Shown here: piece after piece, positions 34,300 through 46,159 of the stretch | How positions within the stretch are numbered: position 1 is the first letter of the stretch | How the letters are laid out: every line of letters starts with the position of its first letter | Assembly (NCBI GenBank): GCA_965153455.1 | Contig: OZ234500.1 | Location: 6,882,001 to 6,946,000 of the forward strand | Direction: 5' to 3' | DNA length: 64,000 nt | DNA from: Sphagnum compactum | Taxonomy: Eukaryota > Bryophyta > Sphagnopsida > Sphagnales | Translations under genes and position numbers: made by a program | Notes under the pieces: model-generated | The model's database searches: none | What the model was told of the DNA's origin: nothing | What the model saw: only the letters and a program-made list of their open reading frames with translations

Positions 34300-37200
34300 C
34301 ACTATGGCATAGCCCGGAATTTCAAATGTACTTGCAGCTCCTTGCTGAGCTTAACCTTATTCTAAATAAATGTTTCAGTTATCATTAGATTCTTGTTGCC
34401 ATTGGCACACTATCATACTATCTATTTAATCGTTGAGTTGCCTTATGTTCAACGGCTTGAAGATTGTTCTATTTCTATTAGACCTTTCATTAACACCCCT
34501 TTAATTGCTTCGAGAATTTCTAACAGGCTTGCTATTCCCTAAATACCATAACAAGACTAATGTTGTGTTGAACACCGCTAATTCTGGTGTCTACTTCTAC
34601 CCCCAACCCTCTAGAGATTTCTCAACCCTAATTACGCAACAGAGTTTCTAAAACTATGGTTATAAGCCTTCGTTGAAGAAAAGAAGTAATCCAACTCCTT
34701 ATTCACCAATAACGCATTTCAGAAAAGAAAACAAACCCCTTATGCACCCAGGGCATTCATCATTCCCAATGAAGTCGCTAAAAGCCCTTAATAACCTTAC
34801 CCCACTCAAATAACCCTGATGCAATTTTAAAAAATTGAGACTACCACACATGGTTGTGTCGGTATGGCTCACACACCACAACAAGCCAATTATAGAAAAC
34901 AAGTCCAAGCAAATTAAATGGGAAGTAGTGGGTTCAAAATTTGGTGTGAAGTTCAAAATGCCACATCAAAAAATTCTAATAATAGTCTACTTTCCCTCAA
35001 AAATGCATGTGGTTCCAATGACCATGCATGACATCGTGAATAATGCAACAAGGGTGTTGAGAGTGAACGTCACACTCACAATCTTTAAGGCCCTCCTCAT
35101 AGTAACTAGGTACAATAGCTCCCACAAGCAAGTCCATCTTGTTTTTAATTTTCTTTAATTTTGTGATGGGCATAAGGGGTAGATCTTCTTTCACCTTTTC
35201 TCGAGTTGTCGTGTGTTGCAATGTACTTCAATAATCCACCTCCAAACATCGTAGTTCAGTGAGCTAGCCATTATGTCCTCACCATTGGGCCAATGAAGCA
35301 CTGTAACATTTGGAAAACACGCTAAATCACATTAGTAGATGACATTTCCTTCCAACCCTTAAAGACAAGTCTCCAACCACAGAAAGATTCCAATAGTGCA
35401 CAATTGTCCATGCCTTCGCACATGCTTAAAAAAATCATGCTCTTGAATACATCGTTTGGAAGGCTAGGGATGATACTACCACTGCAATCAACTTGTGTTT
35501 GATGACTTGCAAGAAGTCAGTGACCTCTTGCCATTTGTAGGTTCAAAATAATCAACCCAATTAACGAATACAAACATAGGATTAGTAGAATTAATACAAA
35601 CAAACATGGGTAGACAACCAAAACCAAAACCAAAAATCTAGAAAAGATTGGGAAGCTAATTCAAAATGACCACCCAAGATTTATCAAAGGAATGGGGATG
35701 CATGGGTGTGTGCAAGCTAAAGTGGCCCAATTTTCCCATCACAATGGTAAATTCTGTAGGGGTGTTGTGATTAAAGGTGCATGTTTTTCCACATGCAATT
35801 CCATTTTAACATAGGGACTTATGTTTGCATTATTAACTTGATCATTAAAATGGAGATGTAATTTATTTTGCACAATTCATCAAGGTGTAAAGGTTATGAA
35901 CTTTCTAATTTAACCTATGGACTTTGAAATAATAATTAAATGGGCATTATGATTTGTAGGGACTTGGAATATGGTGAATGGTTATTTAATTTTTTTTTTT
36001 TGAAGAGTTTAGCATCATACCAATTGTATTTAAGGACTTATGGACTTTTAAAAGTCCTAAAAGTCCCTAATTCTTTGCGAGTCCTTGACACACTCGAATA
36101 TGGGGCTTTTGGTGTTATTTTTTTTAGGGTAGCATAAAATTGTGGTTATTAGATGGGCTACTAGTTATTTAAAAAGAATATCCTTGCAATCTAAAGGCTA
36201 GCTTTTCCCACCATTGGTGTAAATTAACCTTAGGTTAAGAATGCAATGCTAGGTTTAGGGTTATAGTTATGGACAGGGTTAGCTTGAGGTTGTACATTCT
36301 AGGGGAGGGCTTGGGAAAATTAACATCGACAAGTACTACTCAACTTAGGGTTTAATGATGGTGACCTGATTCTCAACTTAGGGTTTAGTAATGGTTCCAA
36401 AACATGTCTTCTCTTGCGGCAACACCATGTAATCTATAGAACTTCTTGAGTTTGAATGTTGTTGCTTCAATGTTGTCACAATTTTTTGCATTCTCATTCG
36501 TCTTGAGTGTTTCAAATATCGATGCTTCTAATTACATTCTGCAAATTGTTGCATCCTTGTTGCTGTTGAGCAAAACATTGGTGTCATTTTTCATTTTTCG
36601 AGCTTCATCATAATGCAACTCAAGATCAATACATTGATCTATCTTAGTGAAGTTCTAATTCGATCTTACTTGAAAAGTGTTATGTTTGCCTTTGTGAAGC
36701 TTGCAAGAGTATCAAAATGTGATTTTCAATGAATTTGGTTGTCTTTACTTGTAGGTGAGTTGTGGCCGTTAGTCAGGTTGTCAAAATCGTGATATTACCT
36801 AACCGATCTCCTTATTGAAGCTTGCAAGTTGGTAGAAATGGTTGTTGCTTGTACGATTTGCTTATGTGAAGGTTGCAAGTCTATACATTCAACTTGTCAA
36901 AAAAATGCATTCCTCAGATACTGTATCTGTTATGTTTGTTTTGGTCTTGAGTACATCACTAATCATGCGCATGTGCAAATGGGTTTGTGCAAGAACAAAT
37001 ACGGCCATGAACCAACACATTATGTTTTTCGAGGCTCCTGTGAGCCATGGATTATAATACCACAAATTGTTAAGCTTTAGTTCCATAGTTTTCCTTAGTA
37101 TTAATGATTTGAATCCTGATAAACCTCCAAGTAATAATTATTAGGAGTTGGATTAGCCTTTGGATATTTCAGCATAGAAGATTCTTTTATTTAAATTGAT

Positions 37201-37550
37201 GCAAGGCTTAGTTAGTTTTAGGACCTAGTAAACCTTTTAAAGTGCATTATCTTTCTATGTTGTAGAGAAGGGAAAGGGGATGTAGAATTAGATGTGATTT
37301 ATTGATATATTGGGAATACAAGCCCATAATTCATAACAACATTTCGCCATTACAATATTAAGTTAGTCTGTAGAATAATCTTCAGGCACGAATGATGTAC
37401 TTGAAAGATTTCTAGGATGCAATCCTAATACATCTTTATTTAATTTTCACTTCTATCAGACGCTTAGATAGAATCAAAATCAAATTTAAGTATTAACATT
37501 TCCACCTAAGTGGCCTCAGGTGAATTACAACTTAGTAAACAACTTGAAGG
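34300..37550. other. Non-coding interval between the two unknown paralogues
   Basis: No gene is supported. Short frames at 34835-35158 (plus) and 35221-34699 (minus) have no domain I can name; the minus-strand text may be an old transposon fragment. Rather repetitive phrases such as GCTTGCAAG occur near 36660-36880. No similarity between the two inner flanks of the paralogues was seen. Confidence 0.4.
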
Positions 37551-37557
37551 GAATAGA

Positions 37558-38001
37558 TCACAATTGCAAAAACTTTAGAATGCGATGGATGGTGCGAGCT
37601 AGGTATTCGGCTCGATGCTCCATGGAAAGGGGGTTAATTGGGCCTCGTAGCTAACGGTAATGGCCATCACCGGGAACCCAAGTTCGACAATGAAGAGGAA
37701 CATCGTCGTCTTCACATTGACACTCTTTAAACCTTTTTGACGCGGTTCCTCGAGCAGGAACGAATTCTAAATAAATTGCTAAGGCATGTGGGTTAGGAGA
37801 CAATCGATGATCCCATGCCGAACGATCGACTCGAATGTGCACTACTCTTCTGGATGGTTCTTCTTCGCGCGACCGTTGAGAGACATTCACCGCAAGCGCT
37901 ACTTCGTCAAGCGGTGTTTCGTCAAGCAGTGCTTCTTCAAGCTCTTCTTTGTCTACTGGTGCAACTGGAGGATTCGAAGGTGTAGCGACATCATCCGCCA
38001 T
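37558..38001 (-). pseudogene. Second copy of the unknown gene family, in-frame TAG
   Basis: From the ATG at 38001 (MADD) an acidic N-terminus runs into WDHRLSPNPHALAIYL, PARG, a CQC cysteine pair and VPGDGHYR, then TAG at 37651-37653. The plus-strand copy has TGG (Trp) at exactly this point. Beyond the stop the frame stays open for another 30 codons. It keeps the family tail (LRGPI, YLARTI, RILKFL) and ends in TGA at 37558-37560, the same end as in the other copy. A single G-to-A change thus explains the truncation. Without it the protein would be 147 residues. A longer frame starts upstream at 38049, but a TTGATGCAG acceptor-like word just before the MADD start suggests that part may be intron. 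It is either a recent pseudogene or an expressed short form. Confidence 0.6.
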
Positions 38002-38009
38002 GATTAAAT

Positions 38010-38878
38010 TATCACCTGCATCAACAAAAACAGAGGGTAGTAGAAACAATGTGGTACTTGCGTTCAGAAGGGGTCGAGGCCTTTTTATTTAACAAATTAG
38101 GGTAGGCGTAAGGTGTGGGAATGACGACGGAACCTCATGAAAATTCGAACATCCTAGATCTAATGGATTCATCGAACCCTAATTTTGACGGTGGATCTAG
38201 GAGTATGTGGGGGTTTTTGTGATGCAAATTTTAATTCCAATTTACTATGTACTACATACTTAATTAGTGCATGGAAGAAAAAATAAGTAGGGGATATCAA
38301 AAGAGTAAATGGTACGCGGGGATGTTATTTCAACCATTGAATTGATTTAGTCAAGTAAGGACTTAAGGATGTTTACTTGTTATTACCGATAAATTGTTCT
38401 AGTAGTTAGTTATTTGAAATAATTAGGATGAAGAAGTAGGATGTGAGGGTCAACGGAGGGAAAAGGATAAGGATCAAGCTCAAGAACCTCATCAAGATAT
38501 CCAAGATAAGGGGAAGGATGAGTCCTCCAATCCCATTAGTCATGAGGATTGTCATCTTATTTGATTGGAGGATGGAATATTTTTTGTGTCTCATTGGGCC
38601 CAAGAATTCTCAACGTAAAATCAATTGGAGGGTAAATCATTCTCAATTCTCATTGGCTCTTAAAGGATGAGGAGGCCATTGATTAGAGGGAAGGATTTCG
38701 AAGCTTCCATTGGTCAAAGGGGACAAGCTCAAGGAAGGTCATGGAGGCTTACCAAGGGAGAGAGGAGTATCTTGTGTTCAGAAAAGGAGAAGGGAAGAGA
38801 ATGAATGTGTGAGGAAAGGATTAGTTCTTATGTGTGGAAGGTGTTGTTCATGAAAAGGATGTGTGCAAGAAATAAGCA
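38010..38878. other. Non-coding flank of the second unknown paralogue
   Basis: This is the likely promoter side of the minus-strand copy, with a weak AT-rich word near 38085-38095. The remainder, to the satellite, holds purine-rich sequence (38430-38870) with no supported gene. Confidence 0.35.
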
Positions 38879-38880
38879 TG

Positions 38881-39470
38881 GAAGGATTTCCATGACAAAG
38901 CCTCTGGAGTTTTGTTTCAAATAATTGTTCCTCCCAAATCCACCGTTGGATTTGTGCCAAACTTAAAACAATTTTTGTTTAGGAGATGTAGAAGGTTCTC
39001 TCCAAATTTCAGCATCATCGGGTTTGCTGTGAGGGAGCTACACTTGCCGAAAGTAGAGGGTGTTTGTAATGGAGTTCATGGAAGGATTTCCATGACAAAG
39101 TCTCCGGAATTTTGTTTCAAATAGTTGTTCCTCCCAAATCCACCGTTGGATTTGTGCCAAACTTAAAACAGTTCTTGTTTAGGAGGTGTAGAAGGTTTTT
39201 TCCAAATTTCAGCATCATCGGGTTTGCTGTAAGGGAGCTACACTTGTCAGAAGTAGAGGGTGTTTGTAGTGGAGTTCATGGAAGGATTTCCATGACAAAG
39301 CCTCTGGAGTTTTATTTCAAATAGTTGTTCCTCCAAAATACACCGTTGGATTTGTGTCAAACTTTAAAAAAAAATTATTTAGGAGGTTTAGAAGGTTCTC
39401 TCCAAATTTCAGCATCATCGAGTTTGTTGTAAGGGAGGTACACTTGCCGGAAGTAGAGGGGGTTGAATTT
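38881..39470. repeat. 200-bp satellite, three tandem copies
   Basis: Copies start at 38881, 39081 and 39281, each with GAAGGATTTCCATGACAAAG, at exact 200-bp spacing. The third is more diverged and fades out near 39470. Because 200 is not a multiple of three, the similar 70-codon frames in copies 1 and 2 are a by-product, not a repeated protein. Confidence 0.95.
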
Positions 39471-39959
39471 GTCTGTTTTTTCCTCAATCTAAGCAAGTGA
39501 TGTTTAGTCCCAAGGCTTAACTCTTGATAAAAAAAAAAAAAACTTATAAGATTTTGTAACATGGCTCCTTTTAGATTAGCCTTTTCAAAAATCCAATGCA
39601 TGTTAGATTAAGAGGTTGTATGTAGATGTTATGACGAATGGAACAATAAGGGTTCAACCATCAAGCGTGACATTGAATGAACGTCAACATAATGCCCTTC
39701 ATATTCCATCATGGTGAGTTACGATCCTCCCACAATGTCTTTGTATCTTCCAAATGGACACAACGCATTAGATTTTTAGTGAGCTTCATTGCATTACCTT
39801 GAACCACCGTACTTGTTAGATTACAACTACATAGTAGTTCCACTTCCAAGCGGGTTTTGTGAGTGCATATCTATATGTTGAAGGTGTGCAAGAATTCCTC
39901 ACAGCTCCCCATGAAGCTTCTTAGTTTGCTCTAACCTCTAATAATGGGTAATAGGAGAT

Positions 39960-41240
39960 TACATGAAAAGAAAAGAAGGGTAGTTAGAGGTGGACCTAAT
40001 GAACGTAAAGCAATCCATCAAGCCCAAATCAATGAAAGAGAAAGGGTTTAGACACAAAGAGATAGGGTTGCTGAAAGATAGGAAATATGCAGGGAACACA
40101 AGATGGCTACTAATAGAGCTTTTGGTGAACTTAATAAGAGGTTTGAAGGGGTAGATCTTTGTATACCAGAACGTTAAGTTAGGAGTAGTGTACAAGAGAT
40201 CATCACCTCCATTGGGAATTTTCTATCTGTTTATCCCACCTATGATTATCAAAAGCATGATATATAAAAGGTTTTTCATGTCCTATGGTTGTTAATTTGG
40301 TTCTTATTGGCTCTGACATCCAAGCACGCTTGGCAATTATTCAAGAAAAGATCATCAAGGGATTGATGAAAAGCTTGGGAGAGGTGAAAAAATCATGTTC
40401 AAGTGTGAAACTAGCCATAAAACATGTTTTACTTATAATAGTTATAAGCTTTGGGGGTAATTTATCACAAAGAGCTAGCACGTGTCCTAGGTGTTCATCA
40501 TCGTAATATTTCACATGTTTATAAGTGTCAGAGGGTTATGGATTTAAACAATGAGTCTAGTGGACTTTTTCAATATGGAGCCAAAGATCTGATGTTTTGT
40601 CACCAACCACTAAAGTGGTTGTTATGGGTCAAATCGCGCAAACAGGAACCACACCCACCTCCTTGGGCAAGTCCTTTGAAAGCACTTAATTTTTTTTCTT
40701 GTCAATGTGGCGCAACGTGATTGGTTCCAGGGAATGGATGAAGGCCAATCAATTTTGAAACCCTTGATGTAATTGTTTTTTGAAATATCCCCATCTTACG
40801 CGAGTGTTTTCTAGGTTAATCACATTTCATGTGCCTTTCGGTAGACAAGCACGAAGTGATGGTTTTCTTCTCTTGTTCGACTACAACTTCAATTGACTAT
40901 TTTTTTCTTCTCTTGCTTGACTACAACTTTAATCGATTGTTGTTTTTCTCATTTGAGTGCAAGTCCAATTGTGTCTCCTGAATTTTCTTTTCTTATATGA
41001 ATCTTCAAGTCCTTATTTGTGTAAGTCATATTTGTGCATAGTTGACCTCAGTAAATTACGAACTTCAAAATTTAGGTTTAACATTCTTTGCTCATTTCTC
41101 TGAAAGTTACAATGATGATGGTGAAGGAAGAGATCAGGAAGATCAAAAAAGAAAAAACAAAGTTCCCACCATGGGAAACTATCGATTATTAGCTCCAAAC
41201 AAAAGAATATTTCTCTATTGTCAAGAAGTTGCATAATGGA
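39960..41240 (+). pseudogene. Decayed gene or transposon fragment, unrecognised
   Basis: Broken plus-strand frames run through this stretch. First is a charged arginine/glutamate-rich part near 39965-40130, then FGELNKRFEGVDLCIPER near 40120-40178. A helical ELARVLGVHHRNISHVYK segment lies in 40451-40720, and MTSVNYELQNLGLTF with an acidic tail in 41042-41236. The helix could be a DNA-binding helix-turn-helix. The pieces may belong to the same decayed gene as the coiled-coil and zinc finger downstream. I cannot name the family. Confidence 0.3.
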
Positions 41241-41399
41241 AGTTTAAATCCAAACCAGACCTCACCAGTGCACATGTCTGTGAGAATGATTTGGTAGAGG
41301 TTATTGGTCTAAAGTGCATTTAAAAGCTTACAAACCCACTCATTCATGTCGATACTAAACATGATTTGAAGAAACTACATTAGAAAATCTATGGTGTAG

Positions 41400-42827
41400 C
41401 AACGCCAACCTACAAGGATTTCACACTTTGGTTGGTCAAAGGATACATAGTGCATGAAAAAGGTCATGAGATTAACTGGGTGAAGGCTGTAGCATCGACA
41501 TCCAGAAAGAAGGCTCAAAAGAGAAATGTGGGGAGAAAAGAGCAGAAATATGGAAATGTTGGATTTGAATGCAACAAAAGCGTCTGCATGATTTGATATT
41601 AAGCCCACATTAGAGATGAAAAGTGGGAGCTTCTTGAAGGAATGGGGATTATGTCCATATGACATCTTGCCATCAAAATCAAGAGGGTTGCAAATTTTCA
41701 TGCTTTGTTGTGGGAGTTGGAGATGTGTGCTTGTGCAAGGATAGGTGATGCAGAGGCTGAAAAGAAGAAGTTGGAGGAAAAATTGATAGGATTTAGGTTT
41801 ACCATGGAGGATCGAAAGGATGTTGTAGTGGAGGCACAAGACTCCATAACTATAGCAGAACAAGAATTGAAGGCGATTTTGCAACAGAGACACAAACTTG
41901 AAGAAAAGGTTATATGTTTTGTAATGATTTTCCATTTAATCTGGCACTGTTGTATTCTTTTGTGGGTTATGATTGTCCTTGAAACCTACTTAAGCATTTT
42001 CCTTAGCAATTTCATGCCATGCCATTTAAGCATCAGACCTAACTTGTTCATTTTTGGGTGCAGATAAAATTGCAACATATACAAATAGAGAGCACTATTA
42101 CTGCGCGCATGGAATAAAAGGAAATTTTAAAAGATTTGGTGGTCCAATGTGATGCAATTCGTTAGAACCATCATGCTAAGGAGAGTGATATAAAATATTC
42201 AAAAAAAGGTTTGGAAGATATAATCAAACGTGTTGTGCAAGGTGAAGAATTGTTTGAAGATTGTTGGGTTGAGCACCAAAACCTTGATCATGTTTTTGGG
42301 GACATTAAGAAATAAAGGTCTTTGCTAGAGAAGGAAATAAAGGTTGTTAAATTCACTAAGGGCAGATGGAGAGTGGAGGGGGTGTGCCATTTTGGCCTAA
42401 GCCCATATTGCGTCCAAGTTCACCAACAGAATCTAAAAGTGCTAGTTTCATTCTTGTGAAGCCTTGTGGATTTTGTGGTAGAGGCTACCATTTTGGTGAC
42501 ATTGCTATTGCTTCCTACAAGCACACTTACCATCCTTTCTGTTTGGCTAAAGTTGTAAGAGATAACAACAAATGTTTGATTTGTGGTGAACTTTTCCACC
42601 TTGATTGGTGTACTAGTTGGGGGTTCCGTGTTGAAGATGAGGACATGAAGAATTTAACATGTGACTTGGGCTTAAGTGAAGTATGGACATTGATGGCAGA
42701 TAGCTTGCTACATGCATCTTCAGAACCAATTTTGTCAAGTGAGTTTTTTTCCACAAGTTTGTTCATTTTTCCTGAATCCTTCTACACTTCAATTAAATTA
42801 AAATCTATTGACAAAGTTTCATTTTAA
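41400..42827 (+). pseudogene. Coiled-coil plus zinc-finger protein, broken
   Basis: The upstream open piece (41705-42067) has a strong coiled coil of lysine, glutamate and leucine (about residues 15-70). It may end in an intron, since the frame continues from about 42063 as IKLQHIQ before stops appear. The downstream piece (42366-42827, 153 codons) has CGFCGRGYHFGDIAIASYKH, then YHPFC, CLICGE and FHLDW. This is a ring of Cys and His pairs like a RING/PHD-style finger. I recall similar fingers in repetitive plant proteins of unknown role. Between the pieces stops occur. Function is unknown; protein or nucleic-acid binding is an inference only. Confidence 0.4.
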
Positions 42828-43099
42828 GGTTTTCTTTGCTACTTGATTTTATGGAAAATGGAGCTTCAAGTAGTTGTTGTTAGTAATTAGTGGTGGCAGA
42901 ACATGTTTACATACTTGACTTAATTGAGACAGAGTGGTCAGTTGTCATGTATTGAGTTCAGAAAGGCTACTGATAAGTGATTTGGCCTAGTAGTGCTTCA
43001 TTTTAGATAGAGAAATTGAACTAAAGCTTATGTAATGAAAACTTTGTTGTGGTAATAACTACTTAAAGTTTATTGGTAATGTTCAAAATGTACCTATTG

Positions 43100-43690
43100 T
43101 GCTTAGAGGTTGGAGTGTTGGCAAAATACCCATTATGTTTGTAGGTTACTGGAAGTGCATGGAAAACATCACTTGTGCTTATTGGTTACTTGGAGTGCTT
43201 GGAAAGCACCCACTATGTTTGTTGGTTTATTGGGTGTGCTTGGAAAGCACTTATGTTGCTTGTTAATTGTTGGGAATGTTTGGAAAACACCAAGTGTGCT
43301 TAGAAAGCACCCATAATTGCTTTGACTGGTTACTAAGAAGTACCAATTGTGTTTGTTAATTACTTTGAATGCTTGGAAAGCACTTATTGTCCTTACTAAC
43401 CTTACTCATTATGCTTGGAAAACATTCACTATGCTTCGAAAGAAGTTGTTGTGCTTGGAAAACATTCATTGTGCTTGGTGGGTATTAGGTGTGCTTACAA
43501 AGCACTAACTATGTTTGGTCATGGTTACTGGTTGTGCTTAGTTAACATTGATTGTGCTGGATGGTCACTTGGTGTACTTAGAAAGCATAGACTACACTTT
43601 ATGGTTATTGGCTGTGCTTAGAAAACACTTGCTATGTTCGGTGGTTATTGGGTGTGCTTAGAAAGCACCCAATACATGTGGGTTGGTTAT
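43100..43690. repeat. Palindromic minisatellite (GTGCTT..AAGCAC)
   Basis: This is a degenerate array with a unit of about 40-60 bp. It is built on the 15-bp palindrome GTGCTT-NNN-AAGCAC followed by an ACTATGTTTGTTGGTTATTG-like stretch. Perfect 6-bp arms occur at 43195-43209, 43236-43250, 43296-43310, 43491-43505 and 43653-43667, with several weaker copies between. Confidence 0.85.
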
Positions 43691-43964
43691 CGACAATCAA
43701 GCTTGGAATGGATCCATTCATATGCTTACAAAATATTGGGACTTGGAAATTGCATTGTGGTTGAATGTGAATAATAATTGCTAGGAAAAGAATCTAATGA
43801 TAACTCATTAAAATGCTCCACTTTTGTTGCCACCTTCATAGCTAGAACTAGTGTCACATATGCAATTGGAATTGACTCCTCTTTTGAATCTTATGATTCA
43901 TCAAACAACCCATCTTTCCTTTGGTAGACGAAACAATTTTCATCTTTGTTTCAGACTATGGTAC

Positions 43965-44231
43965 CTATAGCTCTTTTGCTACCTCATCTTCAAATTCATA
44001 AGACTTTTCATTTGAATCTTCCTGCTTTGAAGCAATTGCTGCTTTTGCTTTTGAAACCACTACAACAGGTTTCATAATCTCTTCTTCATCATGTGAGTGT
44101 AAAGAAGAATCATCTAATGATGATTCGACTTCAGTTACTACTATAGTAGTAGCACCTGTACTCATTTTCACTAACCCATTTGAAATTAATGCAACAGGAG
44201 TGCTTTTATTCATTAACACACCATGGTTCAT
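43965..44231 (-). other. Open frame, acidic low-complexity, uncertain
   Basis: 88 codons are open on the minus strand: a serine/glutamate-rich stretch (SSLDDSSLHSHDEEE) followed by lysine- and alanine-rich text and an acidic end. There is no domain. It could be an exon of a lost gene or chance. No supported splice partners were seen. Confidence 0.2.
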
Positions 44232-44239
44232 TCCTCATC

Positions 44240-45715
44240 CTCACATTGAATGCCTACAAACAATTTCAAAAAATGTTAAACAATTCATATCTTTTTTTGC
44301 ATCTGGAAAGTATTTAGAGTGCTTCTCGATGATTGGTTCAATGCTTATGTAGTAATCATATGATTTCAATGTAAAATTTATTAAGTTTATTTGGAAGTCT
44401 GAGGTTGTTTTATTACTCAAGATAAAACTCCATGCAATAGTTGGTCTAGGTGCTTATTGATGTTAGGGCCTAACATGCATGCAAATTTTGACATAATCAA
44501 GTATGTCATGGGGTGATGTGGTCATAGATGCCTTTATTGGGGAGCAAGAAACAAAATCAAGGTTGTGGGTAAATAATCCTCAAAAAGGTGTGATAGTTAA
44601 TGAAGAAAAAGATGGTATTAGTGCACATGATGTATGTTTAAATGCCTTACCTACAAAGGGATCAAAACATCTTGCTTTAACATAAGGAAGATATTCATTC
44701 CAAAAGCGAATGTGTCTTGCATTGGATGAACACCCTAAAAGAAGAAGGATTCCCATAGCCATTTGCTCACTGTTACTCCTCCAACAGAACCTTCAGGTAA
44801 ATAGATACATGTGCAGTTCACTACCCAATGATAGGATAAAACTGAATTTTCAGTAATTGCATTCCTTTTTGGTATAATATGTGGCCATGTTTGTGATTTA
44901 TGATTAGTTGAATGTTTTATGGCTTTGCAACTCCTAAAAATGATCACAACACTTCTAGTTTTCAAGACGATCATCTTCATAAGCCAAAGGATTTAGGCAA
45001 TGCCAAACCCAATGGCAAATCAGACCAATCATTAGTTCACAAAACCAAGCAACTTAAGAAGCATTAGGTGTAAGAAGTAGAGCCCATAATTTTACGAGAT
45101 AGTGAGCAATAGAGAAAGAGAAGGAAGAAGCGGCACAAAATCAGAAAATTACTAGATGGAAATCATGAAAACAAGATTTCCAATCCAATGACCTGTGAGT
45201 TGATTTACTTCTCCATTTTGAAAGCTTTTTCCACATGCATCTTGGATTTTCTGGATGTTGGAATCGTAATGAAGATCAAAAATGTTTATCTAAATTGTGT
45301 GTCTTTGTCTAATTCTGGGTTATTTAAATTTTTCTCAAGTGTTGAATCAATAACACATGATTTACATTGGGTCTAGAGGTTTTGCAATGTAGAATTAGGT
45401 TCACATAAGATTTTAGTCCCTTAATTGACTCAAGGCACATAACTATTGCTTCAATTTTCAAAAATCTTTGTCATGTTACTATGCCATACTTGCATTTGCA
45501 CAACAATGTTCTATAGCTAGACATTTTAGATGAATTCCAAACATTGGGCCACAGTAGTGATAGGGATGTTTTAGGATAGAGATTAGCTCAAGTTCTTGAT
45601 TAATTCCTTGATTGTGCCAAATTGACATTTCATTCCATTTGTCTTCATGAAGGCAACATTGGAATGCATTTGAAAGCTTTGAGAATCAAGGCCTTCTAGG
45701 AACGTGTTATATAAC
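44240..45715. other. No supported gene
   Basis: A 60-codon frame at 44503-44685 and other short frames show no recognisable domain. There are no transposon ends. Confidence 0.35.
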
Positions 45716-45723
45716 TTCTTCTT

Positions 45724-46150
45724 CTAGGCCAATTTTACAAGTTGGACATTTTTGCCACAGTCCAGGAGGTGGGCAGAAGTGAAAGTGCCATTGATTATGT
45801 CATGCACAAGTCTAGGCAACCCACACCATTGCTTGAAGTTTTTCATCACACTACTCATTCTTGCTCCTGTTGGCCATGCAATCACCTTTTTGAAGAGAAC
45901 ATTCATAATTGCCATGAATTCATGTAACACTTTTGAAATTGTTGACTTGTTGATTGCAAAAATTTCACTGCACATCAAAAGGTTGGCGTCATGCTAGCTT
46001 ATATATCGCACATGACACCAATATTTCAATTGGAATAACTTTTCGGTATTGGGTGTCCTGCTTCATTAGCACATGTCACAGTTGGTTAATTATGTGAAAA
46101 AGACAAGCCTTTGTCATTCTAAAATTTTCAACCCATCTATCATCCTCGTA
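45724..46150 (-). pseudogene. Second Harbinger-type transposase fragment
   Basis: Minus-strand text from about 46130 reads VENFRMTKACLFHIINQL, DTQYRKVIPIEI and a YKLA segment. After a frame change come CSEIFAINKSTISKVLHEF, IAWPTGARMSSVMKNF and LPRLVHDIINGTF. This is the helix-turn-helix and start of the catalytic domain of a HARBI1/DDE_Tnp_4 transposase. The GAIDGTHI box is expected after the GLP word, but the first catalytic Asp context is degraded to HDIINGTF. Downstream text is unreadable. The wording differs from the element at 8 kb, so it is a different lineage. Confidence 0.65.
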
Positions 46151-46159
46151 CTCAATGAG

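Noticed and set aside
37651-37653. Stop-codon reassignment explaining the TAG in the small gene and in pol
   Set aside because: TAG and TAA stand in for two different amino acids (Trp and Gln) at these sites, and other genes here end normally, so point mutation is simpler.
38912-39324. Pair of similar 70-codon proteins
   Set aside because: They arise from the 200-bp satellite; the period is not a multiple of three, so there is no continuous coding repeat.
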